Below are positions 16,527 through 25,913 of a DNA stretch of 64,000 nucleotides, in pieces. The stretch lies in the NCBI GenBank assembly GCA_036564245.1, contig DATCKU010000011.1, forward strand, positions 62,001 to 126,000. The letters run 5' to 3'. The number at the start of each line of letters is the position of its first letter. Positions within the stretch are counted from its first letter, which is position 1. A program made the translations under genes and the position numbers. A model generated the notes under the pieces. That model did no database searches. It saw only the letters and a list, made by a program, of their open reading frames with translations, and had not been told where the DNA came from. Origin of the DNA: Thermasporomyces sp036564245. Its GTDB lineage: Bacteria > Actinomycetota > Actinomycetes > Propionibacteriales > Actinopolymorphaceae.

Positions 16527-19259
16527 ATGAACTCGTTTGAGCATCACGTCGGCTCGGCCGATGGCCCCGGTTTCGACCGGCGTGCGTTCGTGCGTCGCGT
16601 GGCGGCGCTCGGCGCCCTCTCTGGCGTGGCGTGGTCGATCCCGCGACCGTGGGGAGACCCGAAAGCCCTGGCCGCGACACCGGAGGTCGACCCGTGGAGC
16701 TTCCTGGTCGGGCCGGTCTCGAACCGGTTCACGCCCGACACGTCACGGGTATGGGCGGCCGATCTGGACAGCCTGATCGACCGCAGCAGCCAGACGATCC
16801 GCAGCTCGACCGGTGAGCTCACCTGGTCCTATGGTGAAGGGGTCGTGCGCCTGTCGACCCCGCGCACGCAGGGGGCCTTCGGGTTCCTCGGCGGTTTCGG
16901 TGCGCTCGACCTGGGCGACGTCGTCGTGAGGTGTGGCAACGAGTACGCCAGCGTGGTCGTCACCTCGCTGGACGGGAAGCCGCTGCGCACGTCCGGCCGG
17001 ATTCTCGTCCAGGCGGTGACGGAGGAGCAGGCGTACGGATGGCGGGTGGGCGACGGCACGATCCTCGCGGTCGGCGACCACCCGGTCGGAGTCCGCCGGA
17101 TCGACGCCACGGTGACGCTTCCCCGCAGCGCGGGTCGGTATGCGTACGCGCTCGACGGGAACGGCTACGTCAGTCGGACGCTCACGCTTGCGCCCCAGGG
17201 CGCGCGCGTCGCGCTCACGTTGCCGCCGGATGGGCTCTACAGCGTGGTCTCGCGCAAGCCGATCTCCCTCGACGCCCCCGATGGTGAGGACATTCCGTAT
17301 GTCTGGTGGGAAGGTGAAGCGGCGACGGAGACCAACTTCCCAGCGCAGACGGAGTTCTCGCCTACCGAAGAGGAGCGCCACCTGCTGTCCGGCGGTGACT
17401 GGCTCAGCAACTCCGGCATTCGTGGTGCCGACCAGCCCGAGGCCTTCGCCCGCTACGACGTCGACGTGCCGGCCGACGCTGAGTACCACCTGTGGGTGCG
17501 AAAGTTCTGGCACCACGGGCCGTTTCGCTGGCGGTTCGACGACGACGAGTGGACGGTGCTCGACGAGACGTTCGGGATCGCCGACACAACCTACATCCGG
17601 CGCTTTCTCGGCGCGTACTGGTTCCACGCGGGCGTGGTGCGGCTCGCCGCAGGGCGGCATACGTTCGAGCTGCGCCTGCTCGCCGGTCCAGGGGAGCCGC
17701 TCACCGCGTGCTTCGACGCGTTCCTGCTCACGCCGGGCCAGTTCGTGCCGCGTGGGAAGTACAAGCCTGGCGAGTTCTCCGGTCTCGCGAACGACGGGTT
17801 CGCGGCATTCGAGCCAGGGACGGATGCGTTCGGCAGCTCACCGATCGACCTGAGGCACCTGAACGAGAAGACGGCGGGGGAGCGAGGCTTCGTCACGACA
17901 CGGAATGGGAAGTTCGTGCTCGGAGACGGCACACCGGTGCGCTTCTGGGCGGTGAACGTCGGGCCCGAGATCGTCCGCCAGGACCCGGACTCGGTGGACT
18001 ACCTCGGCCGCTTCCTGGCCAAGCGTGGCGTCAACCTGGTCCGCATCCACGGGCCGATCTTCGACGACAGTGCCGCCGACCTCGGCACGGTGGACACGCG
18101 CTATCTCGACCAGCTCCATCGGTTCGTCGCGGCCATGAAGAAGGCCGGGATCTACGTCCACCTGAGCTTCTACTTCCCGCTGTGGGTGCAGCTGGGCTCG
18201 AGCAACGGGTTCCCGGCGTACGACACGATCGGCAACAAGCATCCGTTCGCCTTGCTGCTGTTCGATCCGGACTTCCAGGCCGTGCACCGGTCGTGGGCCC
18301 GTGGCCTGCTCACCACGCGCAACCCGTACACCGGCAAGCCGCTCGCTGCGGAGCCAGCGGTCGCGATCGTCGAGATCCAGAACGAAGACAGCTTCTTCTT
18401 CTGGACGTTCACCCGCACCAACATCCCGGCGGCTCACCTGGCGATCCTCGATGCCGAGTTCGGCGCATGGGCCGCGAAGCGTTACGGGTCGGCGACGGCC
18501 GCGTTGGCGGCTTGGGGTGAGGGCAGTGGCGTGGAAGGTGATGCACCCGACGACGGAGTGCTCGTGGTCCAGGAGGCCTGGATGATGACCTCCGACGCGC
18601 ACCCGACCGAGAGCCCGATGAAGCGTCGGATGCGGGATCAGCGTGAGTTCCTGACCTGGAAACAGCGCGGGTTCTACGCCGACACCGTACGTTTCTGGCG
18701 CGACGAGCTGGGCCTGCGCAGCCTGATCAGCGCGAGCAACTGGATCACGGCGCAACCGTCGACGATGGACGCGCTCGAGCGCTACACGTACACCGCAGGG
18801 GACGTGATCGACCGGCACGACGCGTACTTCGAGGGGACCCACGAGGGTTTCGGCTCCGACTACATGATCGACGTGGGCCAGACGTTCACCGACCGTTCGG
18901 TCCTGCGCGAACCGGACGCTGCTGTGGTGAAGTTCCACCGCATCGCCGGGTATCCGCAGACCGTCTCCGAGACCGGCTGGCCGAACCCGAACCGCTTCAA
19001 GGCGGAATCGGTTGCCCTCTGGGCGACGTACGGCGCCCTCCAAGGGATGGGCGGCGTGGAGTTCTTCGCCCTCGACCGCATCGGCTGGCAGGGGAGTCCG
19101 GCGAAGTTCACGACGATGGTGCCGAGCATCATGGGGCAGTTCCCGGCCTTCGCCCTCGCCTATCGGCGAGGCGACATCGAAGAGGCGCGGCCGGTGGTCG
19201 AGATCACCCATGCCCTGCGCGATTTGTACGACTTCGGGGAGACGCCGGTCGTCGACTAG
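16527..19259 (+). CDS. Tat-exported glycoside hydrolase, clan GH-A TIM-barrel (cellulase-like)
   Basis: A 910-residue enzyme. The Tat signal is residues ~15-50 (DRRAFVRRVAALGALSGVAWS). Beta-rich modules follow, including a carbohydrate-binding-like segment (~260-400). The barrel begins near 461 (NGKFVLGDGTPVRFWAVNVG). Candidate catalytic residues are E620 (IEIQNED, acid/base after Asn) and E815 (VSETGWPNPN, nucleophile), the usual GH-A arrangement. The exact GH family is not clear. ATG 16527 has GGAAG 6 bases upstream; the longer open frame would cover the divergent promoter. It faces the binding-protein operon and precedes the LacI gene, so it probably generates the sugars that operon handles. 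Confidence 0.85.
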   Translation: MNSFEHHVGSADGPGFDRRAFVRRVAALGALSGVAWSIPRPWGDPKALAATPEVDPWSFLVGPVSNRFTPDTSRVWAADLDSLIDRSSQTIRSSTGELTWSYGEGVVRLSTPRTQGAFGFLGGFGALDLGDVVVRCGNEYASVVVTSLDGKPLRTSGRILVQAVTEEQAYGWRVGDGTILAVGDHPVGVRRIDATVTLPRSAGRYAYALDGNGYVSRTLTLAPQGARVALTLPPDGLYSVVSRKPISLDAPDGEDIPYVWWEGEAATETNFPAQTEFSPTEEERHLLSGGDWLSNSGIRGADQPEAFARYDVDVPADAEYHLWVRKFWHHGPFRWRFDDDEWTVLDETFGIADTTYIRRFLGAYWFHAGVVRLAAGRHTFELRLLAGPGEPLTACFDAFLLTPGQFVPRGKYKPGEFSGLANDGFAAFEPGTDAFGSSPIDLRHLNEKTAGERGFVTTRNGKFVLGDGTPVRFWAVNVGPEIVRQDPDSVDYLGRFLAKRGVNLVRIHGPIFDDSAADLGTVDTRYLDQLHRFVAAMKKAGIYVHLSFYFPLWVQLGSSNGFPAYDTIGNKHPFALLLFDPDFQAVHRSWARGLLTTRNPYTGKPLAAEPAVAIVEIQNEDSFFFWTFTRTNIPAAHLAILDAEFGAWAAKRYGSATAALAAWGEGSGVEGDAPDDGVLVVQEAWMMTSDAHPTESPMKRRMRDQREFLTWKQRGFYADTVRFWRDELGLRSLISASNWITAQPSTMDALERYTYTAGDVIDRHDAYFEGTHEGFGSDYMIDVGQTFTDRSVLREPDAAVVKFHRIAGYPQTVSETGWPNPNRFKAESVALWATYGALQGMGGVEFFALDRIGWQGSPAKFTTMVPSIMGQFPAFALAYRRGDIEEARPVVEITHALRDLYDFGETPVVD

Positions 19260-19351
19260 CTGGACCTGCCGTGGAGGCCGAGTGAACGCCCTGGTGGTCG
19301 ACGAGTCCCGGATACCATGCGGCCAACCTGGTCGGAGGGAGTTTCGAACGC

Positions 19352-20398
19352 ATGGCAGCGCCACGCCGGCCGACCTTGCGTGAGGTGGCCAAGCTGGCCG
19401 GTGTGTCCATCGGCACGGCGTCCGGGGTGTTGTCCGACAAGGGCTCGGCGTCCCCGGAGACTCGGGCAGCGGTTGTCGCAGCGGCCCAGGAGCTGGGTTA
19501 CACGAGACGTCCCAGGTCGTCGTCCACCAGCGTCGGGACGCTGACGACGGCGGGAGTGATCGCGCGGCAGCTGCACTTCCCCTCGCCCGGAAACCCCTTC
19601 TACATGGAGGTTCTGAACGGTGCCCAGCGCGCCTGCGCGAACCTCGGCATCGCGCTCAGCCTGGAGATGGTCGAGGAGACAGGCGAGCGCGCCGGACAGT
19701 TGCCGCTCATCGTGCAGCGCCGGCTGGCGCAAGGCCTTCTCGTGCTCGGCTTTCTCGAGACCCACTACGTCCGCAAGCTGCACGATGCCGGCACACCGTG
19801 CGTCGTGGTCGATCATTCGCTGGACGACCTACCAGTGGACTGCGTCCGCAGCGAGGACGAACACGGTGGCTACCTCGCCACCTCGCACCTGCTCGACCTG
19901 GGTCACCTCGACCCGCCGCCGGCCATGATCGTGGGGCTTCCGCAGCTGCGTCCCGTCGCTGATCGGCTGGCGGGCTACCGGCGTGCGCTGGCCGAGCGTC
20001 GGCTCCGCCCGCCGGCTTCCTACGTCCAGCAGGCCGTCGATCTCAGCCAGCCGGCCGGTCGGGCGGCCATGGAAGCGTTGCTCGACCTGCCCCGTCCCCC
20101 GACGGCGGTGTTCTGCTCCAACGATTCGACTGCTCTGGGTGCGTTGGAGGCACTGCGCGCTCGCGGTGTCCGCGTGCCGGAGGACTTCTCGGTGATCGGG
20201 TACGACGACATGCAGATGGCCGCGCACAGCCTGCCGCCGCTGACCACGATCCACACGGACATCGACCTTCTCGGTGCCCAGGCGGTGTGGCATCTGGCGC
20301 AACGGGTCGCCAATCCGGGGATGACCCGTCGAATCACGAAGCTCGCGGTCTCGCTGCTCCGCCGCGCGTCCACCGGCCCGCGATCTGCGAGCAGCTGA
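19352..20398 (+). CDS. LacI-family transcriptional regulator
   Basis: A 348-residue repressor. The N-terminal HTH is residues 8-55 (TLREVAKLAGVSIGTASGVLSDKGSASPETRAAVVAAAQELGY) with a hinge immediately after. A periplasmic-binding-like ligand domain follows, ending with VFCSNDSTALGALEALRARGVRVPEDFSVIGYDD, the usual family stretch. It is 92 bp downstream of the glycosidase on the same strand and is the obvious candidate to control the divergent TTCA-N-TGAA sites. ATG at 19352 follows a GGAGGGAG site with a somewhat long spacing. Confidence 0.93.
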   Translation: MAAPRRPTLREVAKLAGVSIGTASGVLSDKGSASPETRAAVVAAAQELGYTRRPRSSSTSVGTLTTAGVIARQLHFPSPGNPFYMEVLNGAQRACANLGIALSLEMVEETGERAGQLPLIVQRRLAQGLLVLGFLETHYVRKLHDAGTPCVVVDHSLDDLPVDCVRSEDEHGGYLATSHLLDLGHLDPPPAMIVGLPQLRPVADRLAGYRRALAERRLRPPASYVQQAVDLSQPAGRAAMEALLDLPRPPTAVFCSNDSTALGALEALRARGVRVPEDFSVIGYDDMQMAAHSLPPLTTIHTDIDLLGAQAVWHLAQRVANPGMTRRITKLAVSLLRRASTGPRSASS

Positions 20399-20449
20399 CC
20401 GAGGTCACGCATCCTGCACGGGTGTCAACCAAACCCGGCTTTCTCAATC

Positions 20450-20478
20450 CCGCACCTGGACAAGGTGCGGCGCGTTTT
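20450..20478 (+). terminator. Terminator after the LacI gene
   Basis: CCGCACC (20450-20456) pairs with GGTGCGG (20464-20470) around a 7-base loop, followed by CGCGTTTT. It is 52 bp after the LacI stop. Confidence 0.6.
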
Positions 20479-20513
20479 ACGCCCGCTGACTCCTCCGTCA
20501 ACGGCTCCGAAAC
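20476..20513 (+). promoter_or_regulatory. Weak GlnR-box-like array upstream of narK
   Basis: TTTAC, TGACT, TCAAC and GAAAC occur at exact 11-bp steps (20476, 20487, 20498, 20509) with 6-bp spacers, the geometry of the GlnR box gTnAC-n6-GaAAC. Only the first and last elements match well. GlnR control of nitrate assimilation is known in actinobacteria; this site is a guess. Confidence 0.25.
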
Positions 20514-20647
20514 ATCTGGTTCCTAACGTCACCGGCGGTTGTCCGCGAACCGCGACCGCACATCACCAGCTGTGCCGGGCCTCGCTCCGGCACGAGTGGC
20601 GCCCTGCCTGGGCCAGGGAGCCCCTCCACCCTCGAGGGAGGACAAGC

Positions 20648-22030
20648 GTGACGACTTTCGCCGAACGCACATCTGCAACCGTCGACCTCCAGATGACCAA
20701 GGGCCGTTGGATCCACAACTGGCAGCCTGATGACGAGATCTTCTGGCAACGAGTCGGTCGCAGGGTCGCGACCCGGAACCTCGTCTTCTCGATCTTCGCC
20801 GAACACCTCGGCTTCTCGGTGTGGCTGCTCTGGAGCATCGTCGTCGTGAGCCTGCCACTGGCCGGTTTCGAGTTCTCGACCGATCAACTGTTCTGGCTCG
20901 TGGCGCTCCCGAACCTCATCGGCTCCACGTTGCGCATCCCGTACACGTTCGCGGTCCCTGCGTTCGGCGGCCGTAACTGGACGGTGGTGAGCGCGCTGCT
21001 GCTCCTGATCCCGACCGTGCTCCTCGCGGTCGCGGTGAGCAATCCGGACACGCCGTTCTGGATGTTCCTGATCATCGCGGCCACCGCGGGAGTCGGGGGC
21101 GGCAACTTCGCGTCCTCGATGACCAACATCTCGTTCTTCTTCCCCGAACGCAGTAAAGGCCTGGGGCTGGGGCTCAACGCGGCAGGCGGCAACCTGGGGA
21201 CGAGCACCGTGCAGTTCGGCGTCCCCCTCGTGATCGCCATCGGCGGTGGCCTGAGCCTCGCGAACGCCGGCCTCATGTGGGTGCCGCTGATCCTCGCCGC
21301 CGCGATCTGTGCCTGGCTCTGGATGGACAACCTCACGGTGTCGAAGGCTCCGATCAAGGGCCAGCTCGCCGCGTGCAAACGCAGCCACACGTGGGTGATG
21401 TCGTTCCTCTACATCGGGACATTCGGGTCGTTCATCGGCTACTCGGCCGCCTATCCGCTGATCGCCACGACGGAGTTCGCCAACTCGCCCGCGGTGAGGT
21501 ACGCGTTCGTCGGGGCCATGCTCGGTTCCCTCATCCGTCCCGTGGGCGGGTGGCTTTCGGACAAGCTGGGGGGCGCGCGGGTCACGCTGTGGACGTTCAT
21601 CGCCATGGCGGCGGGTGCGTTGCTGCTGCTGTACGCCGTGGACGTCCATTCCAGTGCGCTGTTCATGGCGGCCTTCGCGATCCTGTTCGCCGCGTCGGGA
21701 GTCGGCAACGGCTCGACGTACCGGATGATCCCCGCGATCTTCCGGGCCCAGGGCGAGCGTGAGGAGAAGACGGGAGTCCGGAACGCGGTCAAGAACACCC
21801 TCACCGAGGCGGGTGCGGCGATCGGCATCATCTCCTCGATCGGGGCGTTCGGCGGGTTCCTCATCGCGCGGGCGTACGGCAGCTCGTACGCGTCGACGGG
21901 CTCGTTCGCGACCGCGATCCTCGCGTACGCCGTCTTCTACGCCGTCTGTGGGGCTGTGACCTGGTGGTTCTACCTGCGTCGGCAGTTCCTGGTGGCACGG
22001 ATGCCGAGCCTGGCCGAGGCCTCGGTCTGA
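20648..22030 (+). CDS. narK: Nitrate/nitrite MFS transporter NarK
   Basis: A 460-residue, 12-helix major facilitator of the nitrate/nitrite porter family, moving nitrate in and/or nitrite out across the membrane. Family features seen: GVGGGNFASSMTNISFFFPERSKGLGLGLNAAGGNLG (the nitrate signature around helix 5) and, in the second half, RPVGGWLSDKLGGARVT plus GVGNGSTYRMIPAIF. GTG at 20648 has GAGGGAGG a few bases upstream; the longer open frame would run into the LacI terminator. It stands directly before the nitrate and nitrite reductase genes but ends in its own terminator. Confidence 0.94.
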   Translation: MTTFAERTSATVDLQMTKGRWIHNWQPDDEIFWQRVGRRVATRNLVFSIFAEHLGFSVWLLWSIVVVSLPLAGFEFSTDQLFWLVALPNLIGSTLRIPYTFAVPAFGGRNWTVVSALLLLIPTVLLAVAVSNPDTPFWMFLIIAATAGVGGGNFASSMTNISFFFPERSKGLGLGLNAAGGNLGTSTVQFGVPLVIAIGGGLSLANAGLMWVPLILAAAICAWLWMDNLTVSKAPIKGQLAACKRSHTWVMSFLYIGTFGSFIGYSAAYPLIATTEFANSPAVRYAFVGAMLGSLIRPVGGWLSDKLGGARVTLWTFIAMAAGALLLLYAVDVHSSALFMAAFAILFAASGVGNGSTYRMIPAIFRAQGEREEKTGVRNAVKNTLTEAGAAIGIISSIGAFGGFLIARAYGSSYASTGSFATAILAYAVFYAVCGAVTWWFYLRRQFLVARMPSLAEASV

Positions 22031-22039
22031 TTTTTCAAC

Positions 22040-22083
22040 AAGCGCCGCGTACCCCGGCGTGACCGTCGGGGTACGCGGCGCTT
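22040..22083 (+). terminator. Terminator after narK
   Basis: A perfect 17-bp stem: AAGCGCCGCGTACCCCG (22040-22056) pairs with CGGGGTACGCGGCGCTT (22067-22083) around a 10-base loop, 9 bp after the narK stop. It separates narK from the nasA operon. Confidence 0.88.
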
Positions 22084-22248
22084 CGTGTTCCCGCCCTCGG
22101 GGTCGACGAGCTGCGCCCGAGGACGTCGGTCACGCGCGCTCTTCCTCGATCGAATTTCGCTGCAGGGACGCACGTAGTGAGACCTCGTTAGCAGCGCAGA
22201 AACATCGAAGAAGCAGGCGCGAAATCGCTCGAGCGCACGCTCGACAAC

Positions 22249-24447
22249 ATGTCCGGTGTCGCAACGCATTGCCCCTACTGTGCCCTGCAGTGCGGCATGA
22301 CTCTGCGCGAAGTGGCCCAGGCGCGGACGAACGGTGCCGTCCGGGCCAGCGTGACGACACCTGACACGTCCACCCGACCCGACAGGTCGCGGCTGGGTCC
22401 CAGCGTCGAGATCCAGCCGCGACCCAGCGGCAGCAACCGGGGTGGACTGTGCCGGAAGGGGTGGACGGCGGCCGAGCTGCTCACGACACCCGACCGGCTC
22501 ACCACCCCGCTGATCCGCAGCCGCCGAACCGACTCGCTCCAGCCGACGACCTGGGACGCGGCGCTGTCGTTCGTCGCCACCCGGCTCCGCACGCTGCAGT
22601 CCGAGCATGGCAGGGACGCCGTCGCCGTCCTCGGTGGCGGAGGGTTGACCAACGAGAAGGCGTACGCGCTCGGCAAGTTCGCCCGGGTCGTCCTTCGGAC
22701 GAAGAACATCGACTACAACGGCCGGTTCTGCATGTCGTCTGCCGCTGCCGCCGGCATCAAGGCCTTCGGGCTGGATCGCGGACTGCCGTTCCCGCTGAGC
22801 GACATCGCAGATGCCGACGCGATCCTGCTGGTCGGCGCCAACGTCGCCGAGACCATGCCGCCGTTCGGCCAGTACCTCACGGCACAGCGGGAACGCGGGG
22901 GCGCGCTGGTCGTGGTCGATCCGCGCGCCACCGAGACCGCCCGGCAGGCGCGGCTCCACCTGCAGGTGACGCCCGGCACGGACCTCGCGCTCGCGTTGGG
23001 CCTGCTGCACATCGTGATCATGGAGGGGTACGTCGACCAGGCGTACGTCGCACGTCGTACCACCGGCTTCGACGCCATCCGCCCGACCGTCGCGAGCTAC
23101 TGGCCGGAGCGCGTGGAGCGCATCACCGGCGTGTCGGTCGCACAGCAACGGGAGGCCGTACGCCTGCTGGCCGAGGCGGACCGGGCGCTCATCCTCACCG
23201 CGCGCGGCGCCGAACAGCACGCGAAGGGCGTCGACACGGTGAGTGCGTTCATCAACCTCGCGCTGGCGCTGGGCCTTCCGGGCACGCCAGGACGTGGCTA
23301 CGGGTGTCTCACCGGGCAGGGCAATGGCCAGGGCGGCCGCGAGCACGGTCAGAAGGCCGACCAGCTGCCCGGCTACCGGATGATCGACGACCCGGCCGCG
23401 CGGGCGCACGTCGCGGCTGTGTGGAGGGTCGATCCGGCGACGATCCCCGGCAAGGGGCCCAGCGCGTACGAGCTCATGGACTCCCTCGGGGCGCCTGACG
23501 GACCCAAGGCGCTCCTCGTCTTCGGGACGAATCCCGTGGTGTCGGCGCCCGCCGCAGGACGTGTCGAGGGCCGTCTGCGGTCGCTGGACCTGCTCGTCGT
23601 CTCAGACCTCGTGTTGTCCGAGACCGCCGCGCTGGCCGACGTCGTGCTGCCGACGGCTCAGTGGGCGGAGGAGGACGGCACGATGACCAACCTCGAAGGG
23701 CGGGTGATCCGGCGACGTCGACTCCGCATGCCGCCGCAGGACGTGCGCACCGACCTGGAGATCCTCGCCGGTCTCGCCGCCCGGCTCGGCGCGCCGGGTG
23801 CGATCAGTGCCGACCCCGAGGCGACGTTCGCCGAGCTGGCTCGCGCAAGCGCCGGCGGAGCAGCCGACTACGGCGGGATCAGCTACTCCCGGCTCGATGC
23901 CGAGGACGGGATCTTCTGGCCGTGCCCGACACCTCGCCATCCGGGAACACCACGGATGTTCCTCGACCGCTTCGCAACGCCTGACGGCAGGGCGCGGTTC
24001 GTGCCTGTCGAGTTCCGGCCGGTGGTAGAGGACGTCGACGCCGACTATCCCGTCTATCTCACGACTGGCCGGATGCTCGCGCACTACCAGAGCGGTGCGC
24101 AGACGCGCCGGATCAAGGCGTTGGCCGAGGCCGCTCCGCAGGCCTACGTCGAGCTGCACCCGGACCTCGCCGAGCAGTACGGCATCGGCGAGGGAGACCT
24201 GGTCCGGGTCACCAGCCGACGAGGAACGGTGACGGCGCCGGCGCGCCTCACCGAGACGATCCGTACCGACACCGTGTTCCTGCCCTTCCACTGGGGAGGG
24301 CGTGGCCGGGCGAACAGCCTCACCAACCCTGCTCTCGATCCGACCTCGCGCATGCCGGAGTTCAAGGTGTGCGCCGTGCGCCTGGAGCGCGTCGTGGCGG
24401 ATCCGGCTGCCGGCACGAGACATGAGGAGCTGGAGGTTACCGCGTGA
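22249..24447 (+). CDS. nasA: Assimilatory nitrate reductase catalytic subunit (molybdopterin oxidoreductase)
   Basis: A 732-residue Mo-bis-MGD enzyme that reduces nitrate to nitrite in the cytoplasm. The N-terminal [4Fe-4S] ligands are C8, C11, C15 and C68 (HCPYCALQC ... GLCRKGW). Family segments NGRFCMSSAAAA, GANVAETMPP and LTGQGNGQGGREHGQKADQLPGYR are intact, and a C-terminal molydop-binding domain carries LTTGRMLAHYQSGAQTRR. No export signal is present. ATG at 22249 lacks a clear Shine-Dalgarno. The 165-bp leader after the narK terminator contains a weak stem (CGCTGC 22158 / GCAGCG 22191) and a GAAAC element at 22199. Its stop overlaps the next gene. Confidence 0.94.
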   Translation: MSGVATHCPYCALQCGMTLREVAQARTNGAVRASVTTPDTSTRPDRSRLGPSVEIQPRPSGSNRGGLCRKGWTAAELLTTPDRLTTPLIRSRRTDSLQPTTWDAALSFVATRLRTLQSEHGRDAVAVLGGGGLTNEKAYALGKFARVVLRTKNIDYNGRFCMSSAAAAGIKAFGLDRGLPFPLSDIADADAILLVGANVAETMPPFGQYLTAQRERGGALVVVDPRATETARQARLHLQVTPGTDLALALGLLHIVIMEGYVDQAYVARRTTGFDAIRPTVASYWPERVERITGVSVAQQREAVRLLAEADRALILTARGAEQHAKGVDTVSAFINLALALGLPGTPGRGYGCLTGQGNGQGGREHGQKADQLPGYRMIDDPAARAHVAAVWRVDPATIPGKGPSAYELMDSLGAPDGPKALLVFGTNPVVSAPAAGRVEGRLRSLDLLVVSDLVLSETAALADVVLPTAQWAEEDGTMTNLEGRVIRRRRLRMPPQDVRTDLEILAGLAARLGAPGAISADPEATFAELARASAGGAADYGGISYSRLDAEDGIFWPCPTPRHPGTPRMFLDRFATPDGRARFVPVEFRPVVEDVDADYPVYLTTGRMLAHYQSGAQTRRIKALAEAAPQAYVELHPDLAEQYGIGEGDLVRVTSRRGTVTAPARLTETIRTDTVFLPFHWGGRGRANSLTNPALDPTSRMPEFKVCAVRLERVVADPAAGTRHEELEVTA

Positions 24448-25913
24448 GCGTGGTGGTCGTGGGGAACGGAATGGCCGGCGCACGGTTCGCGGTCGAGCTG
24501 CGGGCACGTGAGCCGAGGCGTCCCCTGGTCGTGTTCGGCGCCGAGCCTGGCCGGGCGTACAACCGGATCCTGCTGTCCAACCTGTTGGCCGGCAAGGCGG
24601 ACGAGCAGGATCTGCTCCTGCCCGAACCGCAGGGAGCGTTCGACCTGCGGACCGGCGTCGAGGTGGTCGCGGTCGATCCCGTCGCCAAGACGGTCGTGGC
24701 GTCCGACGGCAGCCGAACCCGCTTCGACGTGTTGGTTCTCGCGACCGGCAGCCGGGCGGTGGTGCCGCCGATCGAAGGGCTCTGGAAGGACCGCAGCATC
24801 GACAGCCTCGTCGACGGTGCCGAGACCTTCCGCACGCTCGCCGACTGCCGGCGCATCCTGGCCGCCGCCGAGCGGGCGCGACGAGCGGTCGTCGTCGGTG
24901 GCGGGCTGCTCGGCATCGAAGCCGCGCGAGGGTTGGCGAAACGCGGCCTCGAGGTCGAGGTGGTGCACGCGCGCAGCCACCTGATGGAGCGTCAGATCGA
25001 CGTCGAGGCGAGCCGAATCCTCGTCGAGACGTTGGCCGGGCTGGGCGTGCGGGTGCGTCTGGACGCGGTGACCTCCGAGGTCGTCGGAACCCGGCGGGTG
25101 GAGGGCATCCGGCTGGAGGACGGTACCGAGATCCCAGCCGACCTCTTGGTGATCGCGTGTGGGGTGCGCCCGAACCCGGACCTCGCCGCGGCCGCCGGTC
25201 TCACCGTCAACCGCGGGATCGTCGTCGACGACGAGATGCGGACCTCCGACCCCGACATCTTCGCGATCGGTGACTGCGCCGAGCACCGCGGCACGGTCTA
25301 CGGGCTGGTCGCGCCGGCCTGGGAGCAGGCCCGGGTGGCCGCCGAGGTGATCAGCGGGGTTCAGGGCGCGCGGTACGAAGGGTCGCGGCTCGTGACCCGG
25401 CTCAAGGCGCCGGGCGTCGAGCTCGCCACGATGGGCGATCCGAGCCTCGTTGGCGATGCCACGGACTCTCGTACGGAAGTGGTGACGTTCGCCGATCCGG
25501 CGAGGCGCACGTACCAGAAGGTCATGATCCGCGACCGACGCCTGGTCGCGGCGATCCTGCTGGGCGACGTCCCGATGGTCGGCGCGCTCACCCAGATCTT
25601 CGATCGCCAGGTGCCGGTCCCTTCGGATCCGCGTCGCTTGCTCTTCGGTCACAGCATGACCGGGGACCGAAACGAGGCTGCGGTCGACGCGATGCCGGCG
25701 GCCATGACGCTGTGTCGCTGCAACGGTGTGACTGCCGGGGCCATCGCACGCGCATGGCTGGCGGGTGCACGGACGGCTCAGGAGGTGGCCGCCCGCACCC
25801 ACGCGAGCACGGGATGCGGGAGCTGCCGAGACCTCATCGAGGGATACCTCGACGCGCTGGCGGCCGATCCGAACCCAGCAGAAGAGCCAGTGACGGAAGG
25901 GGTGGTCGCATGA
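24444..25913 (+). CDS. FAD-dependent oxidoreductase with BFD-like [2Fe-2S] domain, nitrate reductase electron transfer
   Basis: A 489-residue protein. The FAD motif VVVVGNGMAGARF is at the N-terminus, an NAD(P) motif VVVGGGLLGIEAARGL near residue 150, and IFAIGDCAEH near 270. The C-terminal BFD-like domain has LCRCNGVTAGAI ... STGCGSCRDLI, a CxC/CxxC [2Fe-2S] site. It resembles the N-terminal half of NirB and NasC-type subunits, and would pass electrons from NAD(P)H to NasA or the nitrite reductase. It starts with GTG overlapping nasA by 4 bases and overlaps nirB by 4 bases (ATGA), so all three are translationally coupled. Confidence 0.9.
   Translation: MSVVVVGNGMAGARFAVELRAREPRRPLVVFGAEPGRAYNRILLSNLLAGKADEQDLLLPEPQGAFDLRTGVEVVAVDPVAKTVVASDGSRTRFDVLVLATGSRAVVPPIEGLWKDRSIDSLVDGAETFRTLADCRRILAAAERARRAVVVGGGLLGIEAARGLAKRGLEVEVVHARSHLMERQIDVEASRILVETLAGLGVRVRLDAVTSEVVGTRRVEGIRLEDGTEIPADLLVIACGVRPNPDLAAAAGLTVNRGIVVDDEMRTSDPDIFAIGDCAEHRGTVYGLVAPAWEQARVAAEVISGVQGARYEGSRLVTRLKAPGVELATMGDPSLVGDATDSRTEVVTFADPARRTYQKVMIRDRRLVAAILLGDVPMVGALTQIFDRQVPVPSDPRRLLFGHSMTGDRNEAAVDAMPAAMTLCRCNGVTAGAIARAWLAGARTAQEVAARTHASTGCGSCRDLIEGYLDALAADPNPAEEPVTEGVVA

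Noticed and set aside
17838..19364. 508-codon minus-strand open frame opposite the 910-residue glycosidase
   Set aside because: No domain or start signal; explained by GC third-position bias of the plus-strand gene.
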